A stretch of DNA of 64,000 nt from Chitinophaga silvisoli (GCF_003412465.1 NZ_QTJV01000007.1:248001-312000), one strand, 5' to 3'; positions 19,051 through 31,900 are shown, numbered from the stretch's first letter. A program made the numbers and translations. Notes: generated by a model from the letters alone, not told the origin.

Positions 19051-20034
19051 TTGCAGAGAAAAGAATTACGTGTCATATTGATATCACTGATCGTAAGCTT
19101 TATACTTACGGGGACCAAGTTCCTTGCCTGGTTCATGACGCACTCAGTGGCTATCCTATCAGATGCCCTCGAATCAATTATCAATGTGGTAGCCGGTGCC
19201 TTTGCCTGCTACAGTATTTACCTGGCCGGTAAGCCAAAAGACGAGAACCACCCTTACGGGCATGGGAAAGTAGAATTTTTTTCCATCGGTTTCGAAGGCG
19301 CTATGATCTTCATAGCTGGTTGCCTTATCCTCTTTAAAGCAGTTCAGTTCTTCTTTATCCCCACTACGCTGGAAAGCATTGATAAGGGTCTCTGGATCAT
19401 TGGCGGCACGGCTGCAGGCAACCTGATATTAGGGGCTTATCTGTTAGGAGAGGGAAAGAAATTATCTTCCCTGACCATCACCGGCAATGGTTCTCATATC
19501 ATGACAGATGTGTACAGCAGCGGCGGACTGATCGTAGCGTTGCTGATCATTCACTTTACGGGATGGACCTGGGTGGATCCCCTGGCATCGGCTCTCATGG
19601 GGGCGCTCATCCTGCGACAGGGGTACCGCTTGCTCCGGCAGTCTATATCAGGGCTGATGGATGAAACGGATATGCAGGTAGTAGACAAGGTGATTGCCAT
19701 CCTACAGGAGCACAGGAGGGTAGAGTGGATAGACGTACATAATATGCGGGTGCAGCAGTATGGGAATAATTATCATATCGATTGCCATCTGACCCTGCCA
19801 TATTATTTATTATTAAATGATGCACATGAGGAACTGAAAGCGATGGAGAAGCTGGTAAATGATTCTTTTACATCGGGAGAAGTGGAGTTCTTTATCCATA
19901 TCGACCCTTGCCTGTCGTCCTGTTGTCATTATTGCCAGATGCCGGATTGCGCGGTACGCCAGCATGATTTTACAGGGGTGATTCATTGGACGAGGGAGAA
20001 TGTGTTACCGAACAGAAAACATGGGGAAGAATAA
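19051..20034 (+). CDS. Cation diffusion facilitator transporter with Cys-rich tail
   Basis: An inner-membrane divalent-cation/proton antiporter of 327 residues. Six TM segments are visible (about 6-28, 36-58, 75-97, 108-130, 147-168, 172-190). Metal-site motifs include ILSDALESIINV in TM2 and MTDVYSSGGLIVALL in TM5, with HPYGHGKVEFFS between TM2 and TM3. The cytosolic domain ends in an unusual cysteine-rich tail, CLSSCCHYCQMPDC, that could bind metal. The start is a TTG; the first in-frame ATG would remove TM1. It converges with the serine hydrolase and shares its terminator. Zinc or iron is likely, but specificity is unproven. Confidence 0.9.
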   Translation: MQRKELRVILISLIVSFILTGTKFLAWFMTHSVAILSDALESIINVVAGAFACYSIYLAGKPKDENHPYGHGKVEFFSIGFEGAMIFIAGCLILFKAVQFFFIPTTLESIDKGLWIIGGTAAGNLILGAYLLGEGKKLSSLTITGNGSHIMTDVYSSGGLIVALLIIHFTGWTWVDPLASALMGALILRQGYRLLRQSISGLMDETDMQVVDKVIAILQEHRRVEWIDVHNMRVQQYGNNYHIDCHLTLPYYLLLNDAHEELKAMEKLVNDSFTSGEVEFFIHIDPCLSSCCHYCQMPDCAVRQHDFTGVIHWTRENVLPNRKHGEE

Positions 20035-20040
20035 TAAAAA

Positions 20041-20073
20041 AAGGGGCGATTCTTGGAATCGCCCCTTTTTTTA
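20041..20073. terminator. Bidirectional terminator
   Basis: Stem aaggggcgattc/gaatcgcccctt with a short loop, A-rich on the left and T-rich on the right. It lies between the convergent transporter and serine hydrolase genes. Confidence 0.9.
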
Positions 20074-21270
20074 TTCCTCACCTTCCGTCTCCCCATCGCC
20101 GGCTCCTAAGATCGCCGCTACCGGTTTGACAGCATGATAAATATTCCTGTTATACTTGTTACCTAAAATAATAATCGTTGAGGTATCCTTCACTATTCTG
20201 TAAAACACCGTATTATTTCCATGCCACCAGCCATTGTGATAAACAATTTCGGTACTATCGGGGTACACCATCAATCTCCATCCCAGTCCATAATTCCTGA
20301 CACCCGGTTTCTCATGACTATATGGTGTGTACGCCTGTTTCAGCCATTCAGGTGTAAACAGCTTGCCGCTATACAATCCCTGATCCCATTTCAGCATGTC
20401 CTGTGCGGTACTATAAATTCCTTTATCGCCCACCACGCCGTCGAAGTTCGTATCCGGTTCTGCCTGTCCATTATATTTATGGCTGACAGTCTGGTGTGCT
20501 CTTGGTGGGGTACGTGGATCATACACAAAGGTATTATTCATGCCCAGGGGTTCAAAGAAAGTCTTATGTAAAAAATCTGCATATTTCTCACCGGACACCT
20601 TTTCGATGATGGATGCCAGTAACATGAAATTGGTATTACAATATTGGAAATGTGTACCCGGCATGTGCTGGATCTTTGGCTTATGTTGTTCCATCAGCCG
20701 GATCACATCGTCGTTGGTCATATATTTCTGCCGGTCAGGCCAGATGCTATCACAGAAATACAGGTAGTTTGGAAGCCCGCTTCGGTGAGAAAGCAGCATC
20801 CGGACAGTAATTCCTTTATATGGAAAATTTGGAAAGAATTTCTGCAGGGTATCCTCCAGGCTCAGCTTCTGTTGTTCAGCCAGGTAAAGGGTGGCCATCC
20901 CGGTAAATGTTTTGGACACAGAGGCCAGCTGGAATGAAGAACTGTCCCCGATAAGGGAGTTTTTCACCCTGTAATTCTCCAGGCCATGATATTTTTCGAA
21001 GATGATTACTCCTTTTTTGGCTACAATCATGGAGCCATTGAAACCTGCGCGTAATAAACCTGTGTTGTAAAAAGCCTCCAGTTCCGCTTGCTGTGCTTTT
21101 GTGCGGGGGGAATTGAGTACAGCAGCTTTCGCCTCATCAGTAATCTCAATCTGCGTAGTATCCTTTGTTCTCGATTTTCTATCCTTATTATACGCCGCAT
21201 TGCTTTGACAAGCGGTAACAGCGTATAACGTAAACCCGGAGATAGTTAGTGCAATAAAAGCTGCTTTCAT
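20071..21270 (-). CDS. Beta-lactamase-fold serine hydrolase lipoprotein
   Basis: A 399-residue class C beta-lactamase/DD-peptidase-like hydrolase. The signal peptide ends YAVTAC (Cys21), predicting a lipoprotein. Catalytic motifs are SVSK (Ser117-Lys120), YCN (210-212, the YxN motif) and HNG in VYHNGWWHGN replacing KTG. The motif set fits penicillin-binding-like esterases or D-aminopeptidases better than true beta-lactamases. It stands alone between convergent and divergent neighbours; substrate is unknown. Confidence 0.9.
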   Translation of the reverse strand: MKAAFIALTISGFTLYAVTACQSNAAYNKDRKSRTKDTTQIEITDEAKAAVLNSPRTKAQQAELEAFYNTGLLRAGFNGSMIVAKKGVIIFEKYHGLENYRVKNSLIGDSSSFQLASVSKTFTGMATLYLAEQQKLSLEDTLQKFFPNFPYKGITVRMLLSHRSGLPNYLYFCDSIWPDRQKYMTNDDVIRLMEQHKPKIQHMPGTHFQYCNTNFMLLASIIEKVSGEKYADFLHKTFFEPLGMNNTFVYDPRTPPRAHQTVSHKYNGQAEPDTNFDGVVGDKGIYSTAQDMLKWDQGLYSGKLFTPEWLKQAYTPYSHEKPGVRNYGLGWRLMVYPDSTEIVYHNGWWHGNNTVFYRIVKDTSTIIILGNKYNRNIYHAVKPVAAILGAGDGETEGEE

Positions 21271-21465
21271 TCTGCTGTTAAGAGTCGGTCTGTGACAAAA
21301 ATTTCGTAAAAGCGATAAAATTAGGACCTAAAGCTAAGTTGGGCAAAAATTTCAATCCCAAATTGGTCATTTTAAAGGTATTTTAAGATTTATACCCCTA
21401 AAATGGCAAAACAAACCCCAAAAACCGGCTTAATTTTGACGAAATCAAATTTGAAGCGACTGCTA

Positions 21466-21496
21466 TTTGATTTTTGCGCAACATCTTTTAGGTTTG
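21466..21496 (+). promoter_or_regulatory. Consensus Bacteroidota promoter of serA
   Basis: TTTG at 21466-21469, a 19-base spacer, then TAGGTTTG at 21489-21496. This matches TTTG-N19-TAnnTTTG and predicts a leader of about 65 bases before the serA ATG. Confidence 0.65.
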
Positions 21497-21565
21497 TGCT
21501 TTGTTTGCGGTAATAACAAACATTAAGCCAATTGTTTTGCAGTTGGTAACATATAAAATAGAATC

Positions 21566-22804
21566 ATGGATCAGCAAAAGTTGACTAGTTATCCGAAGGA
21601 GAAGATCAATATTTTATTGTTGGAAAACATCAGCGATGCCGCCGCGGCACAATTTACATCAGCTGGTTATGCCAATGTAAAAAGGTTATCGGGAGCGTTG
21701 AGCGAAGAGGATCTGATTCGTGAGGTAAAAGACGTACATCTGCTGGGCATCCGTTCCAAGACGCAGGTGACACGCAAGGTGCTGGAGGCAGCGCATAAAC
21801 TGCAGGCCATCGGTTGTTTCTGTATCGGTACGAACCAGGTGGACCTGAAGAGTGCCCGTGAATTTGGGGTAGCTGTATTTAATGCGCCGTATTCCAATAC
21901 CCGTTCTGTGGCTGAGCTGGTAATTGGCCTGTCCATTATGCTCATCCGCCGTATTCCGGACAAAAATGCCGCTGCGCACGAAGGTACCTGGATGAAAGAA
22001 GCCAAAGGCAGCTTCGAACTGAGAGGCAAGAGTCTGGGTATAGTAGGTTATGGTAATATTGGTAGCCAGGTGAGCGTGCTTGCTGAGGCGATGGGTATGA
22101 ACGTACTCTACTATGATGTGGAAACTAAACTGCCACTGGGTAACGCGGTTCAGATCCGCACCCTGGAGGAGTTGTTTGCGCAGTCAGATATCATTTCCCT
22201 GCACGTACCATCTACCAAGACCACCAATAATATGATTACTGCCGAGGTGCTCAGTCATGCGAAACCTGGTGCTATTTTCATCAACTATGCCCGTGGTGAG
22301 GTGGTAGACCTGGAAGCGCTGCGCGATGCGCTGGTGGAAAAACGCCTGAGTGGTGCTGCCATCGACGTATTCCCTGTAGAACCTGAAAAGAATGGCGCTG
22401 CTTTCTCTACTCCGCTGCAAAAGCTGAGCAATGTGATCCTCACGCCACACATCGGTGGTAGTACAGAGGAAGCTCAGCACAACATCGGTCTGGATGTGAG
22501 CAGCAAGATGCTGAACTACCTGGAGAAAGGTGCGAGCTTCGGCTCTCATACTATCCCGGCTATGAGTGTGCCAGAGGTAGATCATGCACACCGTATCCTG
22601 CATATTCACCAGAACGTTCCGGGTGTATTGTCAGAAATCAATACGGTGCTTTCACAAAATAAGATCAATATCCTGGGGCAGTACCTGAAGACCAATGACG
22701 CGGTAGGCTATGTGGTACTGGACGTGGACAGTGAGTTATCGAAAGAAGCTTTTGTATTGCTGCGCGATGTGAAGAATACAATTAAGGCAAGACTGCTTTA
22801 TTAA
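21566..22804 (+). CDS. serA: D-3-phosphoglycerate dehydrogenase
   Basis: Catalyses the first step of serine synthesis, oxidising 3-phosphoglycerate with NAD+. The 412 residues match the ACT-containing E. coli-type enzyme. Visible features: IGCFCIGTNQVDL at the substrate domain hinge, the NAD motif GIVGYGNIGSQV, the Arg of INYARGEVVDLEAL, the catalytic His in LTPHIGGST, and a C-terminal ACT domain (about 338-412, with QNVPGVLSEINTVL) that allows feedback by serine. It has its own promoter and terminator and so forms a monocistronic unit. Confidence 0.96.
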   Translation: MDQQKLTSYPKEKINILLLENISDAAAAQFTSAGYANVKRLSGALSEEDLIREVKDVHLLGIRSKTQVTRKVLEAAHKLQAIGCFCIGTNQVDLKSAREFGVAVFNAPYSNTRSVAELVIGLSIMLIRRIPDKNAAAHEGTWMKEAKGSFELRGKSLGIVGYGNIGSQVSVLAEAMGMNVLYYDVETKLPLGNAVQIRTLEELFAQSDIISLHVPSTKTTNNMITAEVLSHAKPGAIFINYARGEVVDLEALRDALVEKRLSGAAIDVFPVEPEKNGAAFSTPLQKLSNVILTPHIGGSTEEAQHNIGLDVSSKMLNYLEKGASFGSHTIPAMSVPEVDHAHRILHIHQNVPGVLSEINTVLSQNKINILGQYLKTNDAVGYVVLDVDSELSKEAFVLLRDVKNTIKARLLY

Positions 22805-22828
22805 TCGGAGTAAATAAATTTGGTATTA

Positions 22829-22857
22829 AGCCCTGGCAGGATGCTGCCAGGGCTTTT
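22829..22857 (+). terminator. Rho-independent terminator of serA
   Basis: agccctggcag/ctgccagggct stem followed by a T-run, 25 bases after the serA stop. Confidence 0.92.
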
Positions 22858-22879
22858 TGTTTTTGATCTGAAAAAGAAA

Positions 22880-22918
22880 GGCGCCCCGGTGGGTATCCCG
22901 GGACGCCTTTAAGCCTAT
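22880..22918 (-). terminator. Terminator of the giant repeat-protein gene
   Basis: Read on the minus strand, aaaggcgtcccgg pairs with ccggggcgccttt (one mismatch) and is followed by a T-rich tract. It lies about 25 bases beyond the stop at 22942. Confidence 0.75.
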
Positions 22919-22941
22919 TTTATTTCTACTTTACACTTCTC

Positions 22942-25900
22942 TTATCTTATTACCGTCACTTCTCCTTTCACCACATTTACCGGTCCTCCCAGTATCTTCT
23001 TATAACTCAGCATCCACACATAGGTTCCTACATCCACCAGTGTTCCTTTGTATCGACCATCCCATCCGGTCTTGGAATCTTTACTCAGGAAGATCAGTTC
23101 ACCCCAGCGATTGTAGATACGCAGGTCGTAATCATACATCGTTCCGGTTACATGTGGTTTGAAGGAATCGTTCTTGCCGTCGCCGTTCGGTGTGAACGCA
23201 TTCGGGAATTCAGGTTTACCTTCACAAGCTTTATAAGTTACAGTGATATCATCGGTTACAGTACCGCAATCATTGTAAACAGTGACAGTATAGTATCCGG
23301 TCGTAGTCACTACATACGTTGGAGTAGTAGCGCCATCCTGCCACCTGATGCTGTTACCGCTGCCGGCATCTACGCTCAGGGTCAGGGTCTGACCGATACA
23401 GATGGTGGTATCATTACCCAGAGAGATATCTCCGATACCAGCCACTGTTACTTTTACGCTATCTGTAGTAGTCAGGTTACAGAACCTGTCCAGCACTGTT
23501 ACGGTGTAGGTACCTGGTGTGCTTACTTCCTTGATCGGATCGGTTGTACCATCATTCCAGAGGTAAGAGATCACATCAGGATTAGTGGCATCCAGTACTA
23601 CGAGACCACCGGCACAGATATCCTTGTTTGGTCCCAGGTCGAAGGAGATGTTTGCTTTGTTGGTCACAGTGACAGTATCTTTCACAACACAACCACCCTT
23701 CGTTACAGTCACCCAGTAATCACCAGGTTTAGATACGACGATAGAGTTTGTTACAGAACCGTCTAACCATGCTACGCTGCCACCATCTGGCTCTACCTGC
23801 AGCATCACTGACTGATCAGGACAAATAGCAGTATCAGGTGTCAGGGTCACGTTTGGCGGGGTAGACACCGTTACAGTAGCCTGGTCGGTAACGGTACAGC
23901 CTTTCAGTGTTACATCTACGGTGTAGGTACCTGCGGTACTAACGGTGATAGATGGTCCGGTATCACCTGTGTTCCAGGTGTAGGAAGCACCCTGTACATA
24001 AGCATTCAGTTTCACTGTCATGCCGTCACAGATAGTGGTATCCGGGATGTTAACTGTTGGAGGTGTATTCACCGTTACTTTCACAGTGTCGGTTGCGGAA
24101 CAACCATTGTTGGTGACTGTTGCATAGTAAGTACCGGCAGCAGATACGGTGATCTGTTGGGTAGTTGCGCCAGTGTTCCACTTGATGGCATAACCAGCCG
24201 TTGCATTTGCTGCGCCTGCATCCAGGGTTACAGCGTTGCCTTCACAGATGGCCACATCAGCACCCAGGTCTACAGTTGGCCTGGTTACATACCGCAGATT
24301 ATAAGTTACCGGATCAGATACACAACCAGTTACACCGTCAGTTACAATGAAGGTAGCCTGAGTAGCACCGTTCAGGTCAAATACATTGCTGGTTTGACTC
24401 TTCGGTGTACTTACAGTACCCGCAGGGTAAACGCTCTGCAGCGTAAATGTTGGTTTGCTGACTTTCGTTTTCAGTTGCAGTGCAAACTTCGTATTGTCAG
24501 AACAGTTCATTGGCAGTGCTGTGTCCAGTTCTGGTTTAGGACAAGCGACTACAGTGATGATCTGTACTCTTTCGATAGCGGCATTACCACATGCATCAGC
24601 GATGTTCCATCTTCTGGTGATGGTGTAACCGTTACAAGCATCCACGGTATATGGATCGGTTGTCATAGTCGCTTTCTTAGGGAAGTTAGCATCGCAGTTA
24701 TCAGTTGCATACAGGGTAGCAGCAGCCGGGATAGTACCTCCACAAGTGACAGTGACAGCAGCCGGAGCCGGATCGATCACAGGTTTGGTCGTATCTACGA
24801 CGGTGATTACCTGGCGAATAGTGCTGGTATTACCACATTCATCTTTCGCGATCCATGTTCTGATCAGCTGGTAGTTACTTGCACAGGCACCAGTGATAGA
24901 CTGACGAACCTGGCTGTAGCTGATCTTCACATTGCTGGCAGCACTACAGTTGTCAGTAGCTGACAGGTTGCTAGGCGGTGTTGGCACTGCGCTACAACTT
25001 ACCGTAGTATCAGCAGGAGGTGTGATCGTGAATTTTGGTCTGGTGGTATCCTGTACAGTAATTACCTGTTTCATGGTAGCCACGTTTCCGCAGTCATCGG
25101 TCGCGGTCCAGGTACGAGTCAGGCGGTAATTATTAGAGCAGGTAGTGCTCAGGAATACCTTGGTTTGAGCCACGCTTACCTTCACGCTGGCAGTACAGTT
25201 GTCTGTCGCGGTGATGGTTGGGAGGGCAGGTACGCCGTCGCAGTTTACTGTGGTATCAGCCACCACGATAGTATTGAATACAGGGCGGGTGGTATCAACC
25301 ACAGTGATGATTTGTTTCAGGATGGTGCTGTTACCACAATTGTCGGTAGCAGTCCATGTACGGGTAATCTGGTAGGTATTGCTACACTTCGCACCTGAAA
25401 TAGACTGTCTGGTATCTACCGGTGTTACAGTGATGGTACCAGGAGTACAATTGTCAGTGGCAGTGAGTGTAATAGCGGCCGGTACCTTATCACAATCAAC
25501 GGTTACGTTGGCAGGAGCAGGACCGGTGAACACAGGACCGGTGGTGTCTTTAACAGTGACGGTCTGTCTCAGGGTGTCGCTTACATTACCACAATTATCA
25601 ACCGCTACCCATTTACGGATCAGGTAATAATTACTTGTACATTGACCAGCGATATCTACACGGGTTTCAATCGGTGTGATAGTCAGTGTACCGGAGCAAT
25701 CATCGGTAGCAGTCAGGGTTACAGCAGCCGGTACGTTGTCACAACTTGCAGTCACATTTGCCGGGGCGGCAGTGGTGAACTTAGGTGCAGTGGTATCGAT
25801 CACGGTAATGGTCTGTGCTGCAGAAGTGGTGAGACCACAACGGTCAACGGCAGTCCAGGTACGCATGATGATTGTCTGACAGGCATTCGGTGTCTGGGTA

Positions 25901-28900
25901 TTATCGGTATAGGTAACAGTCAGTGGTTCATTGCTGTAAGGCATGTGACTGAATACCGGTGTACCGAACATAGTAGTATAATCTTTACCGGCTACGCAAT
26001 TGGTAGTGATGGCAGCAGGTACGGAAACCACTACAGGGTTAGTCGTGATTCTTCTCAGTTTCACAACGTTGCTGGTAGCATTTAAGCAGGAACCGGAACT
26101 TACAATTCTTCTGAACCATACAGTATCGGCAGTCAGTGCTGCAGGAGTATAAGTAGCAGCGGTGCCACCTGTACCTGTAGTCACGTTAGTGAATCCTGCG
26201 GTTGCACTTGTGGTGCTCATCTGCCACTGGTAAGTGAAGGTGCCATTACCACCACCCAGCGTTAAAGTACCTGTGAGGGCAGCTGGTGTTTCAGATGCAC
26301 AAAGTGTCTGATCGGCAGAGATGGTGTTTCCAATTACTGGTCCCAGGTTGGTCAGGGTGACTGTTGCCGGTGTGCCGGTACAGGTACCATTGGTCAGGGT
26401 CCATTGCAGGGTAGCAGATGTACCTGCGAATACCAGTACTTTGGCAGTAGGATTGTTCAGATCAGCAGCTGCGATGGTTGCAGTACCGCTAATGACAGTC
26501 CAGGTACCCTTTGAATTAGGAAGAGCTCCTGGTGTAGCTGCCATGATGAAGGCACTGTCGTTACAGTGTGTCTGATCAGGTCCTGCATTAGCAGTTTCAG
26601 GCATTCTGTCGTTCTTCAGAAGGACAGTGCTGCTGGTCATACAGGAGTTGTTAGAGATTGTCCAGATTGCAGTGGCTGTATCACCGGCTGGTACAAAGAT
26701 CTTAGCCGTTGGATTGTTTAGATCTGTTGCTGCGATCGTTGCTGTAGACCCGGTGTAGAATGACCATGTACCGGTACCAACGGTGGCAGTGTTGGCCGCC
26801 ATGATAAAGGCACTGTTATTACAATGAGTCTGAGCCGGGCCTGCATTTGCGGTCGTAGGCATTGCATCATTTACCAGTTTCACATCGTCGCTGGTAGTAC
26901 ATACGCCGTTGGTGATTGTCCAGGTAGCCACTACGCTGTCACCTACAGGTACGTTGATCACTGCAGCTGGTTTATTGAGATCTGCGGCAGCGATGCTTGC
27001 GCGGGTATTAGAGAGTGTCCATACGCCGGTACCGATAGATGGTGTGTTCGCTGCCATAGTAAATGTGGTGGTAGCACACTTGCGTTGGTCAGGACCTGCA
27101 TTTGCAGCAGTAGGCTGCGCATAGTTTACCAGTTTGATCTTGTCGGTAGTAAAACAAGCACCGTTAGTGATTGTCCAGGTAGCAATTACGCTATCGCCTA
27201 CAGGAACGGTGATGACCGCATTCGGATTGCTGGTATCAGCTGCAGCCATAGTAGCACGTGTATTAGAGAGTGTCCATTTACCTGTAGCACCTGTTACAGT
27301 TGGGCTATTGGCAGCCATAGTGAATGTAGTGGTGTTACACTGGCGGATGGAATCGACACCTGCATCTGCCTGGTTTGGCATTGCACTGTTCTTCAGCAGT
27401 ACTACGTCAGCAGAAGAGCAGACACCATTTGTTACCGTCCAGATAGCGGTAGCAGTATCGCCGGCCGGCAGTGTAAATACTGCGTTTGGCTTGCTGGAAT
27501 CTGCTGAACTGAAGCTGGCGGCACTACCCGGGTACAGTGACCATTTACCAACAGCGGTAGCAGGAGATGCTGCTGTAGCCTGCATGGTAAAGGCACTTAT
27601 ATTACATTGGGTCTGGTCCGGACCGGCATTTGCCTGAACGGGTTGCTGATAGTTGTATAATTTAATAGTATCTACGCTGCTACACAGGTTATTTGTAATC
27701 GTCCATGTTACATAAGCACTGTCACCGTTTGCAACCGTGAAGGTGGTGCTGGTGTTATGTAAGTCAGTAGCAGGGAAGGTAGCATTGCCTTTTACTATTG
27801 CCCATGTACCAGTTGCACCCGGTACATCCGGCGCATTTGCAGTAACAGGGAAGGTACTTGTCATACACTGTTGCATATCAGCTGGTAACGCAGCGGCAGT
27901 TGGTGCCATGTAGTTAACCAGTTTAATACTGTCGGTAGTAGGACAGGTTCCATTGGAAATAGTCCAGTAAGCAATTACGCTGTCACCGGCGGAAACGTAG
28001 ATCGTTGCATTCGGATCATTCGCATTGCTGGCGTAAGCAGTAGTAGTGCCCTTGAATGTCCAGGTACCGGTAGCACCGGCTACATCAGGAGCATTGGCAG
28101 ACATTACGAAGGCGCTGTCATTACAATGCCTGATGGAATCCTGGGTGATAGCTGCATCACTTGGGGTGAGCAGGTTAGTGAGTGTGACAGCAGAAGAGTC
28201 AGCGCAGACACCGTTTGTTACTACCCAATGTAATACGGCAGATTGACCGTTTGGAATAGTGACATGGGCATTTGTATTGTGCTCTTCACCGGCAGTAATC
28301 ACAGCGTTGCCGCTGGCTACACGCCATGTGCCAACTGCACCCGTTACATTTACTGCAGAAGCAGTCATCACGAAGGCAGTACCCGCACACTTGGTCTGGT
28401 CAGCACCTGCACTTACAGCAGTTGGCTGTTCGTAGTTGATCAGCACAATGTTGTCAGCAGAAGTACATCCCAGGTTGGTGATAGTCCATCTCAGTACTAC
28501 TGTAGAACCGGCAGTTACATTGAAGGTTGCTGTCGGATTGTGTTCATCAGCGGCTGGGATGGTATAAGAAGATGGAGACACCACTGTCCATGTACCGGTA
28601 GCACCGGCCACAGATGGAGCATTCGCTGTCATAACGAAAGCTGCAGTGTTACATTGTTTAATTGTATCCGGACCTGCATTGGCAGCAGCTGGCGGATTGT
28701 TGTTTACAATCCAAACAGTGTCAGTATCCACACAGGTTCCATTAGTAATTGTCCAGAACAACATACTGCTGTCACCCACAGGGATGGTGACAGTTGTGGT
28801 TGGACTGCTGGTGCTTCCTGTAATGGTTGCAGTAGAACCAGCTGGTTTGGTCCATATACCGGTAGCACCTGCTACATTCGGTGTATTAGCGGCCATGGTA

Positions 28901-31900
28901 AAGTTAGCGTTGTTACACTGGTGCTGGTCAGGACCTGCATTTGCATCTGCAGGCTGCATATAGTTCAGCAGTTTTGCAGTATCCGCAGCGGAACATGTAC
29001 CGTTTACAACAGTGTAGATCGCCAGTACGCTATCGCCGGCAGGCACTCTGACTGTTACAGTAGTAGCAGTCTGGGAAACGATGGCAGAGGTAGTTTTGGA
29101 GAGTGTCCAGGTACCGGTACCAATAGCCGGAGTAGTTACATTGATAGTGAAGATAGAGTCGTTACAATGTGCCTGGTCAACACCTGCATTCGGCTTGGCC
29201 GGTGCCTGGTAGTTTCTCAGGAAGATGGAGTCACGGCTGGAACATACGCCATTTGTAACTGTCCAGAAGGCAGTAGCAGTGTCGCCTGCAGGCAGTGTGA
29301 TAACTGCATTGATTTTATTCAGATCTGCGGCAGCAATGGTGGCCGCACTACCAGGATACAGAGACCAGGTACCAACTGCTGGAGCAGGAGAGGCTGCGGT
29401 CGCTGCCATGGTGAAGGTCGCATTGTTACACTGTACGATTGAATCCGCACCAGCATTTGCGGTAGCCGGACTCTGGTAATTGATTAATACGATATCATCA
29501 GAAGAAGAACAGGTTCCGTTGGTCACTGTCCATGTCAGCACGGCAGTAGAACCATTGGGTACGGTGATCACCGCATTGACCTTGCTGCTGTCGGAAGGAG
29601 CGAAGGTAGCAGTTCCGCTCTTCACAGACCATTTACCGGTACCGATGGTGGGCGCTGTTGCTGCCATGGTGAAGGAAGTGGTCATACACTGTTTAATTGT
29701 GTCTACACCTGCATTGGCAGTAGTAGGCTGGGCGTAGTTAAACAGTTTTACGTAATCATGGGAAGAACAGGTTCCATTTGTTACAGTCCAGATCAGGGTG
29801 GCTGTATCACCTACAGGCATTGTAACAGTCGCATTGGGCTGATTGAACTGACCTGCAGTGATGGTAGCAGCGCTACCTGCAAATGTAGACCATGTACCGG
29901 TTGCGGTAGACGGTGATGCAGCGGTAGCAGACATTACAAATGTATTGGTGCTACAGTTTTTGATAGAATCAGGACCTGCATTCGCCTGAACCGGTTGCAT
30001 GTAGTTAGTTAAAACTACCTGGTCAGAAGTGAGACATACACCATTTGTAATGGTCCATGCCAGGGTGGCTGTGTTACCAGCCAGTACATATATTTTGGCA
30101 CCTGCATTGGCAGAATCGGTCGCCGGAATAGTGGCAGTACCACTTACAACAGTCCATTTACCTGCACCTACGGAAGCTGTATTAGCTGTCATAATGAAGG
30201 CACTGTCATTACAATGGGTTTGATCCGGACCTGCTTTGGCAGTATCAGGTGCAGTGTATACGGTTACAATACCACTTGCACAATTTGAGTTTGCGCAAAG
30301 GCCGGTACCTTCTGCTCTTACATAAAAAGTAGTGGTAGCAGAAACGGTTACAGTGATAGTAGGACCTGTACCAAGTGCGGTACCTGTACCACAACCACCA
30401 GCGTACCATACCCACTGTGCAGCATCGGTACCATCAGGGTTTTTACCCAGGGAACCACCTGTAACGGTCAGTGTAGTAGCACCTGAGCTACAGATGTTTG
30501 GAGAACCTACGGTTACACCGGTAGGATCAGCGGAAGGGGATTCTACGTTCACAGAGAACGGAATCGTATTGATACAACCACCATTATCATTTCTTACGGT
30601 GAGCACGAAGTTGTAAACTCCGGCAGCAACACCGCTGGGAACGGTTACAGTGATTGGCCATCCGGTAATCGGCGTTTCAGCAACGGCGCTGAATCCAGGC
30701 ATTGCACCTGTGCTTGCAGCAGCGATGCTGTAGTAAGTTGGATTGCCGGTAGTAGCAGTAGTATCCAGAGAGAAAGAAGTGGATGTGTTACAGATGGTCA
30801 CCGGTTTCAGGGTCACAGTTGGCACTCCCTGGTAGTGCAGGATCACAGTGTCATAAGAGGTAGCACAACCTATAGTGTTCGCGATGCTCCATTGTAATAC
30901 TACATCCTGTGCTGTACCTATAGGGGTAACAGTTACAGTAGTATTATAGGCATGGATATCGTCGATCGCAACGTTTGCCGCGTTGCCGGAGATGACAGAC
31001 CAGGTACCCTGTTCTGCGAAAATTCCGGTAGCATCTACGTTAGGCTCGTTAGCCGCCATGGTGAATACATTCGAAGTTCCACACTGGGTGGTATCCGGAC
31101 CGGCAACGGCCACAGTAGCACCACCTACGAATGTCAGTGTATCATAAGCATAACCAACGCAGTTGTTGTTCGCTTGTGCGGTCACTTTCCATTGGAGGTA
31201 GACGGTGGTACCCGCGTGATAAACTTCAAAGGTGTAATTTGGATTTTTCGTGTTACCCAGGCTTACGTAATCCGCAAAGTCAACATTAGCTGGATCCGTC
31301 ACCGCAGGTCCTTCCACGCCTATTATCGACCATGTACCGGTTGTACCTGTAATATTGGTACGGCCGGTATTAAATTTACCGGTTCCTGTTTCCGCACACT
31401 GAATGAACTGCTTACCAGCAGGAGGTGCCGGAATATCGGTGAGATTTACTTTGAATGGTGCCGCCTGCACAATACATTCCCCGACCTTAACGACGACGGT
31501 GAATAAAGTATCGGCCATGGTCACCGTAGTATAAGTGATCGATGTCTGGTCGGTAGCAAGCAATGTACCGGTCGAATCCGCTCCTTTATACCAATATATA
31601 TGACCTCCTGTAGAATCTACGTTCAATGCATCGTTTACAGAGAAGGTAATATTGTTACCCAGGCAGATAGCGCTTGGCGTAGCAGAGATTTCTACGATTG
31701 GTTTATCATCTTTCAGGATGGTAGCACTATTTGAGTCCACACACTCTTTAACATCTCCGATACCATAATATATGTGACCATATACTTTAATAGTGGTATC
31801 AGATAATACCTGGATCTCTCGTTTTGCCATATGGAGCGTATCCGGCAGGTCACTCCAGTTGAAGTAGTCGAAACCACCTGAAGCCTGCAATTCAACAATG

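Noticed and set aside
20071..21270. Antibiotic-resistance class C beta-lactamase
   Set aside because: The third motif is HNG instead of KTG and the protein is a lipoprotein, fitting a general serine hydrolase better.
28243..29442. Long plus-strand open frames (up to about 400 codons) across the giant gene
   Set aside because: They mirror the repeat structure of the minus-strand gene and have Cys/Ser/Thr-rich products typical of antisense reading.
26345..30255. CRISPR-like regular spacing of repeated short segments
   Set aside because: The period is about 261 bp, repeats are diverged, and the frame is open throughout: these are protein domains.
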